DNA from: Emydura subglobosa
Taxonomy: Eukaryota > Chordata > Testudines > Chelidae
Assembly: GCA_007922225.1 (NCBI GenBank)
Contig: ML679974.1
Coordinates: 2,531,105-2,595,104 of the forward strand
Length of the DNA stretch: 64,000 bases
Direction: 5' to 3'
The notes beneath the pieces are model-generated. The model had not been told where the DNA came from, did no database searches, and saw nothing but the letters and a program-made list of their open reading frames with translations. Shown one piece after another: positions 13,701 through 25,700 of the stretch (within the stretch, counting starts at the first letter, position 1; each line of letters opens with the position of its first letter). The translations under genes and the position numbers were made by a program.

Positions 13701-16700
13701 CTGGTTGGGACATCTGATCTATTTACTCTCCATTGCACATAGACCGTCAACCTCATATAAGTGCAGAGAAAGATCACCTATTAGACCTACTGAAACAGGA
13801 CCTGAAACAACTGGTCCTACTAACGAACAGGATGTGAGTGCGGAGCAAGAAATGCCTCCCATCACACACAACTCATCCTCCTCCCCTGACAAGACCATAG
13901 TTCCCCCATCCGCAACGACTGCAGATGGTTTTAAGCAGTTCCAGGAACTGTTTAAAAGGGTGGCGGACAGTTTGGAGATCCCACTCCAGGGAATGGCAGG
14001 GTTACAACATAAATTGCTTAAAATATTGCAGACCTCACCTTCTACCAAAATCACCCTTCCAATGGATGATGCCCTTTTGGAGCCAGCAAATAACATCTGG
14101 CAGATGACCTCCACCATCCCCCCCACTTGTAAAAGGTCTGACAGAAAGTATGTCCCTGCCAAAGATACTGAGTTCCTCTTCACCCATCCAGCTCCTAACT
14201 CCCTAGTTATAGAAGCTGCTAACCAGAGGAACAAGCAGCAGCAGCATAAGTAGACACCACATGACAAAGATGACAAAAGGCTGGACTTAATGGGCAGAAG
14301 AGTCTACACCTCAGTTACTCTTCAATTAAGAGTAGCAAACTATGCCGCCTTGCTATCAAATTACAATCACAAAAATTATTCCAAGATACCAGAATTTATT
14401 GAATTTGTCTCAGAAAATAGAAAAACACGATTTTAATCGTTGATCAAAGAAGGCAGTTGGTTGCAGGAACAGCATTGCAGGCTTCCCTTGACGTGTCTGA
14501 CACTGTAGCTAGAACTGTGGCAACTGCCATCATCATGTGTAGGGCACCATGGCTTCACTCTGCAGCCCTGCCTAAACAACTGCAGGCAACAATCGAGGGT
14601 CTTCCTTTCAATAAAGTGAAGCTCTTTGCAGAAAAAACAGATGATGTCATGCATACCATGAAAGATTCCAGTGCTACACTCCGCACCCTTAGAATTTACA
14701 CAGCTGCAACAACAAGAAGACTCTTCAGTATCAGCCGTATAATTCCAGATGCCAACATTACTCTCAAAACACATGGTACAAACAATCACGCACCTGACAA
14801 AGGCCACAGCGACGTCGACAAACTAACCAGCAGCCATCAACATCCCAGGCTGCCTCTTCAAAGCAACAATTTTGAGGACTTGGTCGAGGATCTGTACAAC
14901 CTTCCCCACCTTCCGCAGCCAGAGTCCATCTTGTTCAAACATCAACTCTGGCCCTTTTACCAACACTGGACAAACATAATTTCAGACAAATGGGTACTAG
15001 AAATTATCTGATCCGGATACACTGTCCCCTTTACCTCCATACCTACAACCCAGACTCCTTCCCCGTCTCTCTTCAGGAACCCATCTCACGAACAACTATT
15101 ACAACTATCATTTACTCCAAATAGGTGCCCTAGAGCATGTTCTCTCCCAGCACGGGGAAAAGGCTTTTATTCTAATTTTCTGACCCAAAAGAAGATCGGA
15201 GGTTGGAGACCCATTTTAGACTTAAGAAAATTGAATAAATTCATAAAGATACAAAAATTCAGGATGGTTACTCTGGCTACCATATTGCTGGTGCTGGATC
15301 AGGGGGACTGGTTTGCAGCCCTCGACCTTCAGGACGCATATTTTAATGTTACTGTTTATCCGGCCCCCACAGAAAATTCCTAAGATTCACACTGCTCAAC
15401 AATCACTATCAATACACGGTGTTACCCTTCAGCCTTTGCACTGCTCCGAGAGTCTTCTCCAAGGTGCTTGCTGTAGTAGCCGCTTACCTTCGCAGACTAG
15501 GAGTCACCGTATTCCTCTATCTCAACGATTGTCTGATAAGGGCACACACCTATATGGAAGCTGTACACTCAGTTCACACGATAAGGACGTCATTTCACAC
15601 GCTAGGGCTTATGATAAATGACAAAAATTCCACCCTATAGCCTGTGCAACAAATGGAGTTTATAGGTGTACACCTGGATTTCCTCACTGCCAGAGCATTC
15701 CTACCAAAGACTAGATTTCAGACCATTGTGAATCTGGAATCTATAATACAAAACAGCCCAACTCTGAATGTACACACAATGCCTTCAAATGTTGGGTCAT
15801 GTGGCAGCTGCCACTTTTGTAGTGCAAAATGCATGATTGCACATGCAACCACTTCAAATGTGGCTCGCAACAGTTAACAAACCACACAGACTATTTCTAT
15901 ACAAAACGGTAGCAATACTAAAAAAGATCAAACAATCATTAAAATGGTGGACACAGCCCAACAACCTTCAAACAGGAAATCCATTCATAAGCAAAACACC
16001 TTCAGTCATGATCACGACAGACGCATCACTAATTAGATAGGGAGTGCACCTGCAAGAGCATACCACTCAAGGGAAATGATCACCACAGGAAACAAAATTA
16101 CACATAAACCTACTGGAGTTACGGGCTATCCGCAATGCCCGTATACACTTCCTATCTCTGATAGCAGGGAAAACTATAAAGATAATGACAGACAACATAG
16201 CATGTATGTTTTACATCAATCATCAGGGAGGTGTGAGATCCCGCACCTATGCTCAGAGGCAATGGAATTGGTGCATATCCCACAACATCCACATTTCAGC
16301 GGCATATCTACCCAGTACCCAGAATACCACTGCAGACAACCTAAGCAGAAATTTCGGCAACAATCATGAGTGGGGAATTACACAACACAGTCCCGGAAAA
16401 CATCTTTCATCAGTGGGGTTAACCCACAATTGATCTATTTGTGACAATGAAGAATTGCAAATGCCATTACTTCTGCTCAAGAGCAGGTCTAGGTACACGT
16501 TCAATGGGGGACGCATTCCTCATCAACTGGAACACAGGTCTCCTGTACGTGTTCCCACCTATCCCCATGATAGCCAAAACCATACACAAAATATTCAGGG
16601 ACAATGCGAAGATGATAATGATAGCACCGGCATGGCCCAGGCAGCCATGGTTTACTTACCTCACACAGATGTCGATCTGTGCAGCACTTGCTCTCCCACT

Positions 16701-19700
16701 GGTCAACGATCTCCTCTCCCAGGACAACAGAAACGTATGCCGTCTGCACCTGAAGAATTTACATCTCACAGCATGGTTCCTAACTGGTTCCGACAAGCTG
16801 AACTACAATGTTCGGAACCAGTAAGGAATATTTTACTAAATAGCAGAAAACCTGCCATGAGAAAAACTTACCTTCAGAAATGGCGTAGATTCTCCTTATG
16901 GTGTCTACAAAAGCAGGTCAACGCACTAACGGTGTCAATCCCCACTATATTAGACTATCTCCCAGAAATAAAAAAATCTGTATTAGCGATTAGCTCAATT
17001 AAAGTATACCTAGCAGCTATCACCACCTTCAATAATCTTATAAATGATACCACAATTTTTGCGCATCCAATTGTCAAACACTTCATGACTGGTATACAAA
17101 ATGTGTACCCAGACATACATCCTCCTGTAATACCTTGGGACCTCAATTTAGTCCTCAGGACCATCATCAAGCCATCATTCGAGCCTTTAGTGACTTGTTC
17201 ATTAATGCACATGTCCATGAAGGTAGCATTTCTACTCACAATCACATCGGCACGCTGTGTGAGTGAACTCGGAGCACTTATGGCCCACCCACCATATACA
17301 GTATTTCATAAAGATAAGGTGATGATACGACCTCATCCTAAATTCCTCCCCAAAGTAATATCATCATTCTACCTTAACCAAAACATACATTTACCTACCT
17401 TTTACCCGAAACCCCGCTCTAATGCTCCGGATGCGGCCCTCCACATGCTGGACATCAGACGAGCCATTGCGTTTTACCTAGAAAGCAAATCTCAGGAAAT
17501 CTCCCAAACTTTTTGTATCAATTACAGAACATTCCAAAGGCAACACCATATCCACCCAAAGACTTTCAAAGTGGATTTCCACCTGCATCCACCCATGCTA
17601 CACACAGTCAGGGATATCACCACCACAAAGGGTCAGGACACATTCAACCAGATCAATCACTACATCTACAGCTTTCTTGCATAACGTTCCAATTACTGAA
17701 ATATGCAAAGCAGCTACCTGGGCCTCAGCCCACACTTTCATAAAACACAACGCCATCGATCAGGCATCAGGACATGATGCAGCAATCGTACTCTCTTCCA
17801 ACCTAACAACTCCAAAGTTCCCTCCTCCAACTGAGGGCACTGCTCGAGAATCACCTGGAGTGGAGCACCCATAGGGACACTACTCAAAGAAGAAGAGAGG
17901 GTTACTCACCTGGTGCAGTAACTGAGGTTCTTCAAGATGTCTCTCCCTGTGGGTGCTCCACTACCCATCTTCCTTCCCCTCTACTTTGGAGTCAAACATT
18001 ACAGCTCTATGGTAGAGAAGGAACAGAGGGGCCCAGGTCGCGTGCACTGAAAAGGGCGCCAGTGGCACCGCGAGACAGGGATGGCGCATGTGCGACCCGG
18101 ACAGGCACTGCTGGCGAAATCTCTAATCAAGGACGTGCTAACACCTGGAGTGCAGCACCCACAAAGGGATACATCTCAACCTCAGTTACTGCACAAGGTG
18201 AGTAACCCTCTCATGCTAAAATCTAAATAAAAATTGGTAACTAATAGCATCACAAACCATATGGGCTTTGCTCTCCTGCTTTGTAACGAAAACTTTTAGG
18301 TGATTTGTAGAGAGAATGGTGTGGCCGCGTTAACTGAACACAATCCCACTATTGCCACTAACATGGTATGTGGCCTTCACCAAATTACTATGCATTGATT
18401 TTTTTTCCAACAGTCCCTTTGAGGTCAATGGGAATTGTGTTGCTCAGAAGCTCTTTAAAATCTCGGACGAGATCTCTCAGAAGAGCTTAACATTCACAGT
18501 TGCAGCTGGGGTTTTAAATGAGCTTGAGCACCCAAAAGCTGTAGCTGCTGGGTGCTGAGCTCTTGAAATATGGCCCAAGGCTAGTATCTCATGCAAACTA
18601 GGTAAATAAGGGTTAATATTCTTCAAAGCACTCAAGTGCTATGCATTATAATAATCTCTTCTCTGGAGACCCAATTTTATATGCACAACATAAATGTCAC
18701 ACACTTTCTGGTTATGTCGTCATAATACACTAGCAATATTGGATTTCAGCCAGAGTGGTTTCAAAATTGATTGGCTGCTTGGAGTGTGATGCTGTGTTGT
18801 AGTTCAAACCAAAATATTTTCCATTTCCATTTTATTTTCAAAAAAATGAAATTATCTCACTAAATTGTAATAACCGTATTTAATTACAGAAAAATGTAGT
18901 GCCTGGAAACTTTGGGAATAGTAGCAGGGTGTTTCCGGTGAACTAAGCATTGGTCTCTCAATTTACTGTCACCAGAACCTTGCATAAGGATTGTACCTTT
19001 GTATTTACCTTGCTACTCAACTAAATTTCATACTTCAGTTTTTTTCAAATACTGTATCAATCTGAACCAGAAATAAACAATGCAGAGTCTTTGGACACTT
19101 AGCCCATATTTGCATTACACCCCTTTTGCTAGTGAAGATATCAGTCATGTACATTTTATCACTTGGGAAACCCACCTTCATCTGTTTCGGCAGATATAAA
19201 AGATGCACTTCTCAATGTAGTCATGTGAAACTCTGAATCAACCATAGATGTCAGTATCTATTCTAATGTGTTGCTTTTTGTTAACCCCTTTTATCCAAGG
19301 ATCTCAAAGCAAATGAATGAGTCGCAATATCCCTGTGAAGTAGATAAGTGTATCCCCATTGAGACAGATGGGGAGACTGAAGCTCAGAGGCTATGAGTTG
19401 CCCAAGGTCACCCAGTGAGTCAGTAGCAGAGCCAGGAATATAATCCAGGGGTCCTGACTCCCAGTCCTGTTCTCCATCTACTAAATATAATTCCCTTAGT
19501 TTTTAATTTATTAAATGGTTGATTAAAACCTTCCAGGTCTGAGAAACCCCCGTCGACCTCTCTTGGTGGCTGGTCCCTCGAGTTCTGGCAGTGCCGATGC
19601 AGATGGTGGCCTCTTTGCCATTCCCACGACCCTACCACCCAATAGCCGACACGGAAAGCTGTTCTTGCCCAGCAAAGAAGCAGAACTGACCTTCCGACAG

Positions 19701-22700
19701 CACTTGGACACGATCAGTGTAAGTGAGACTGTTGTAGGGTGACAGGCCCCTTTAAGAGGGAGCAGGGTCTGATGCACCTGTGATTGATTACCTCCTGTCC
19801 AAATGGGCTTAAAGGATGGCACCTGGACCTTCAAAAGGGGGAGACAGCAGCAGAAGGTGGGCTACCCACTGATGTGTCTCAACCCAGAGAGGTAAAGGTG
19901 CAGCTAGAGGAAGCTATGGCAGAGGCTGTGGAAAGCAGGAGGCTCCTGCAGGAGCCCTAAAGTAACCAAGGGGAGGGCTGGGTGAGCCCAGAGAGGGGTT
20001 GCCTGCTGATTTCTGAGATCCAGAGAATTGAAGGCTGAGCTCCAGCTAGGGAGTGGCTGCTTGATGGAGAGCAGACAGGGACAGAAGAGCTGCAGGACTG
20101 GCTGAATATGAACTTTTGTGTAGGGGTGATGGACTTCATTGTGGGACTTCGAGGGCTGCTCTGAACTGTTTGTTGTTGAACCAGTCCCAAACAAGGATGG
20201 AGTTAGCTGTGAGAGCCTTTGTGGAGTTTAAGAAGCCCTGAAAGAAGGGGACATTGAGACAGGCCCTGCAAAGCCACACTTGGCAGGCACACCCTCTTAC
20301 AGAGACAGATGGACAAAAAATGTAGCATGCCGGAGCCTGACAGAGCTTTCTGGTGGGGATTAAAATCCTGCTGGTGCAAGAATGACTGATTTGGAATATT
20401 GAAGCACACCATCTTCCTTATGAAGCAATGCCTCCAGCAGTGTTCAGGCCTGACATTACACTTGATGACACTTGTCAGATGCATGAGCATATAGCTGAGC
20501 TTCAGAGCTGCATCATCTTGAAAGCCAGAATGCCATCTTACTGGCACTTTGCTAATTAAAGTTCACCAGCTGAAGCCAAAGTTCTGTCTGTCTTAACTGT
20601 GTAGGAAAACTAGTTTTTCTATCTATCTTCATTTATCGAGGTCTGAAATGTCTCACCAAGTTTGGTTGGCTCAATAACTACTTGATCTTCTTTGAGTGAT
20701 GGTCCCTGTTGTATTCCACTGTGCGTTATGCATGTGCCCAGAGCTGCAGAATGTGAAAACGTGTCTGTTGTTCTGCATGTGCACCCTAACTCGCCTTGCA
20801 CTTCCATCCAAGACAATAAAGAGTGGGGCTGACCAACCGCATCTCCAGTGTTTTCTCAGCACCACATGGTCAGAACCTCCAGTGTCTTCATCACACACAC
20901 AGGTCAAATATTTTTAATTGTATGTAGTATTATCAGTTTTAGTTGTTTTAACAGTTTAGAATAGAGTTTGGGGACTTCCCCAGTCCTCTCATACTCCATT
21001 TCAGTACCATTCAAGCACTGGATTATGCCCAGAACTTCAAATTCTGCACTTCCTCCCCATGGTACTTCTTAGTCAGCAACGACCACCTCTCCATTGGCTC
21101 CAGCAGTGCCACCTTTGGAACCAATCTGCCTTTTTCTTTTTGGATGAATCCTTTTTGGTAGAAGATTCGCCTTTTCCATCCTGCTTCTTTGCACCACAAC
21201 AGAGACCAGCACACCCATGGTAGCAGCTACTTCCTCACCTTTCCTGGAGCCACTGGTACTGGGACCCCCACAACCTCCCATTGATCCTGCCTATTGGTCA
21301 TATTGGGGTTCTGGGGTCAGTATCCTCCTTTGTAGCACACCTGGTCTGTGAGGCTGCTTCCCTCTGAGGGACCCATTGAACCTGCCGTCGAATCCGATAG
21401 CTCAATATCCCAGTTCCAGCGGTGCCACTGGAGCCAGCTAGATTCCCACCCTTATCACCAGATGAAGCTGTTACTGCATCCTCCCCTCCCCCAGCAGCTG
21501 GCTTCAGACAGTTTCAAAATATTTTACGGAGAGTTGCAGGGGAACTCCAAATCCCGCTGAAAGAGATCCAAGACTTACTCCCAGCGTAAGCCTTTAGACA
21601 TTCTCCACACTTCAGGATCGATGAGAATAGCACTGCTGATCAACGAAGCCATACTGGAGCCAGCCAGGGTGGTGTGGCACACTTCCACCACATATACTGC
21701 CACCCCAAAACAGTGAGTCTGGTTTGGCCATTTGACAGGCTTCAGTGAGATGTTCTGGTCCGCACAATTCCAGCTTCTACAACTTCTGAATGTAGTTTCC
21801 TTACCTGTAACTGAAGGTCCTTCAAGATGTGTGGTCCCCAGCTGTAGTCCACTTCCCGCCTTCCTTCCGCTATGTTTCAGGTCTGTCAGAGGCACAATGG
21901 AGAAGGAACTGGAGATGCAGTCTGCCTTGCCCTTTGTTGCTTCGGACAGAAGCACAAGGTGACTCGGGGCACATGAGTGGCCCAACAGACACTACTTTCA
22001 AATTCTCCAACTCGGCGACATGATGCACATGCTAGAAAACAGTGGGTACAGACAGACCACACATCCCAAAGAGCTTCCAGTTATGAGAAGTAACCTCCTC
22101 ATAGCAAGTCATGACAGATGAGTAGTTAGTAAAACATTTCCTTCAGAGTGAGCTTCCTCCCCATAATGCTGGTAAAAGAAAGCATTGCTCCATCTATAAG
22201 GTGAGTACTCCTGACAGAGACCGTTATTAGAGTAGTTCCTAGAGGCCCTAAAAGAGATCAGGGTCCCATTGTGTTAGGCCCTGTACAAATGTGCAGTGAA
22301 ACGGCCTGCTTCAGACTGCTTAGTTTAGATAGACAATACAGACCAAGTATGGGAGGAGAAGCGGAAGCATGTAGAGGTGAGGTGACTTGCCCAAGGTCAT
22401 GCAGCAGGTCAGTGGCAGACTTAGGAATAGAATCCGGGTCTCCTGATTCCTAGTCTAATGCCCTGTCTGTTGGACCAAGCTGCCTCAATACTGAGGAGAA
22501 CTGGGAGATGAATTTAAAGTATTAATTTCTAGTTTAGGGAAATTAAATCTAGTGTAACAATTCAGTGGAGCTTTTCCCTCATCAAAGTCTAACTTTGTGC
22601 AGCCTGCAGTTAGAATAATACCTGTTTTCAATTCACTGTATGTACACCAAAGAGGAGGGAGATGTATATGAGCTGCAGGTAGTCTTGGCATGAAGGACCT

Positions 22701-25700
22701 TAGACTGACTTGAAACAGAATGGGGTGTTTCTGTAAAGACTGTCATTTTGTTTCTGGTGTCATTAATAGATACGTTATTCATCAACAGAATTAAGGGAGG
22801 AATTTTTCATGATTGGGTGGTCAAAATACTGTGTAACCAGTTCCCTTCTCTTCCCTCCCCCCCCTTTACCTCCCCAGATGCAGTCGGACTACTTCTTGCC
22901 AAAACCAAGGAAACTGCGGAACAGCCACCTGCGGAAGCCATTGGTAGTACAGGTGAGTCCGGAATGCATGTTTGCTTGCAGTGAGCTTGATGGTTCTCAG
23001 GTTTCCCTAAAACACGAATCTAGCTTCCTCTCTCATGTCCTTTAGGGAAGTAAAATAGAAGGGTCGTAGGGAACAAGGATTTTGGCCTCTTTAATAACCA
23101 AACTGGTTAGATTCCTGCATCAGTAATGGCAGCTGCAATAACAGTGTAGTGTAGCCATGTGGAAGGGCAACAGAGTCTTTGATTTGTCTTCCCACTGACT
23201 GTTTTTGAAATGTCTGCGAAATGGCAGGGAGAGGCAGAATATACCAGAGAAAACAAACTCATCTGCCTCCCTAAGGCTCCTTGCAAATCCCAGTCAAAAA
23301 GGAAAATGGGATTGTAAATACATAGGTCTGATGTAATTGGCAGGACTACAAAGTATAAGAAAACAGGGGAAAATGATTGGGCATTTCTTTGAAAATGTCT
23401 TATGGAATGCTAGCATATGACCTGGGGCTCTTTAGTCTCCTTAGCTGTACATAAGGGACAATGAAAGAGTTCACACACTGCCTTAGAGCTCTCCTGTGCT
23501 TAAGAAATTGCCATTTGACAGGACCCAGTGAGATGTACTATTCCGTACAATTTCATCTTTTAAAATTTCTGAATGTAGTTTCCTTTGTTCATTATCATTT
23601 AGTTAATAACTGTGACACGCACCAGTCCCATATAAATGTTTGTGTCCATGCTCGAAGGTGACACAACAGTGTAATACTCTAGAGGACTAGTGGACTGGTG
23701 CACAGTCAGTGAGAGGGGAGCTTAGTTTGACTTTGCATCAGTCTCTGGGTGTTGTCCAGAGGCAAGTTCAGTGCCATGGTGCTTTGCAGAGAAAGCAGGG
23801 GGGTGTAGCTTACATTCCCTCTCAAACAGAAGCAGAAAGGATTCTTGATGTGTCTGACTGGCGTGTGCCCACATAGCCACTGCTATACAGGCATTCAGCT
23901 CCTTATTCTGTAAGGTATCACAACCACAAAGGGCATAGAAAACCAGCTCACTCTGTTCTGGTTTTAAATTGGCTTTGGTCTGTCATCTCCCCCATGCAGA
24001 GAACACTGCTTCCCAGACCATCGGGAAACCCATCCCAGCACGTCTGCTCCTTCTCCATCTTATCAAACTCTTCCATAACAGGTAAGTGTACACATTCTGC
24101 ATTACAGACTAAAGATCCATCGTGGAGATGTTAAGTTTTCAGTTGATGCGGCTTTGGGATGAATTAGAAAGGCTCTTTTGCTGCTGTGTATGGTGAGGAG
24201 TAAGGGAATAATCTTTTAAAAGAAAAAAAAAAAAAGTCCTTTTGAAACCACAACCATTCACCAGTTTAGTTGAGTCACTTCCCATGGAGTGACAGGCTTC
24301 TGCTTCTTGATAATTTTTTGAATAACTCATGGTTGTAGTAATTTTTCTTCAGTTTCTACCCCTCTTTCCTAACCCCTGTTCCATGGAGTTCTAAATGAAG
24401 AAACAGAATTTGTGGGTGGAAATACTGAACCAGGAATTCTTTTCCTTAGAGAGTAACTTTACATTAGGCTTTTCCTAGCACCAGGATGCTATGTGAATTT
24501 CATGTACTGACAAGTATTTTGTCTACAATTTGTCCTTTCTCTCTGGTCTCTTCTTGAATATAGCACTAACACAAGTTAATTCACATCTCACTGTGGATCT
24601 CAAAATCAAGGTTATTTTAATTGAAAATAATGACATGCAGCTGTTACATGCAGCATTTCAATTGCCTTGCCTTGCAATGAACTGTTGATAAGGTTGTGTT
24701 ACTATTTGAAGTCTTTATTTCACCCCTGCTTTTTTTGGAAGCTGCTTAGAATTCCCTCTGCCTTTGATTGTTAGTATTACTCCCATTTAATTGTGGTTAA
24801 GGAAGATGTCAGGTTTTGGCTCCTTCTGAGATTTATTTAATTCACTTTTTAGGGAGAGGTTCATTTCGGCCAATTCAGTCTTCACTGACTAAAGCTGCTG
24901 TTTGTCGACCCATTGTGCCCAAGGTTCTTCCAACGCAAGCTACCAACCATCTGTCCAGTAAGTCTCCCCTCATAAAGGTGGCATATTTGGTTTCCTGCAT
25001 CCAGGTACAAATCCTTAATGGCACACTCCAAACTAGCATCACTTACCATGCACATATTCCAACACTTGGCGGATGAATGGATGGATGTACCTATGGATCT
25101 GAGCTGGATCCTGAATCCCTTGATCTTTGGGGAAAGTTAGAATACAGACTTTGCGGCTTAGGTTCAGTTATATATGTATGTGTTACATTTTGTTCTAAGC
25201 CTGTTTGTTAAGGGGTCTGTATCCTCTGTCTGGCAGAAGCCTGTGAGCTAATAGTTTATCAGTCAAGACAGGAGTTGGAATACTGGATAGGGAGGAACCT
25301 CATCAATCCCTCCTTTTCTACTCTGCCCCCATAACAAAAGAACAGACCTGTTAATTAATGAACTAGTAAAGTGAGAACAAGTAACCAGGAATGCTTTTTC
25401 ACATTGTGTAGTTGGCCTAGGGAGTTCTTTGCCACAGGAAGACACAGATACTAGATGAAACTGTTATGTTGATATTATAGTCCCTCCGTAAAGCTATGGG
25501 CACTTCCCAGAAATTACATAACCAACTGCATAACTGCAGAATTTAAAATCAGGTGGACCAATAGCATATCTGACATGTAAATGCAACTAGGAACATTTGT
25601 GGAGAAAAAACTCCTTTTAAACTCCATTGAAATGCAGTACAATGGATGGGGCGTGCCTTAAGGAGACAGAGAGGAAAAATTATAAACATTTTTGCTAAAA

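Larger units (their letters stand above)
12325..18212 (+). mobile_element. Nearly complete DIRS-type (tyrosine recombinase) retrotransposon, degenerate (copy 2)
   Basis: About 5.9 kb in CRAMP1 intron 9643-19536, sense orientation. The order is left inverted terminal repeat (about 12330-12500), ORF1/gag-like (12700-15011), reverse transcriptase (about 15010-15640), RNase H (about 15990-16370), tyrosine recombinase (about 16790-17874), then a 3' foldback and right inverted terminal repeat (18030-18212). Inverted rather than direct long termini, no integrase or protease, and a recombinase at the 3' end identify DIRS1-like elements. All frames carry stops and shifts, so the copy is inactive. I cannot place it in a named subfamily. 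Confidence 0.88.

Noticed and set aside
13719..14276. 185-codon minus-strand open frame
   Set aside because: It is antisense to DIRS ORF1, whose sense protein matches its relatives; the minus frame is a shadow.
14433..14807. Cys/Ser-rich minus-strand open frame that looks toxin-like by cysteine content
   Set aside because: It is the reverse strand of DIRS ORF1 sequence. Cysteines come from ACA/GCA-rich sense codons, and there is no signal peptide.
17895..18212. CRISPR-like or tandem repeat array
   Set aside because: Only two inverted arms, no regular spacing. It is explained by the DIRS terminus.
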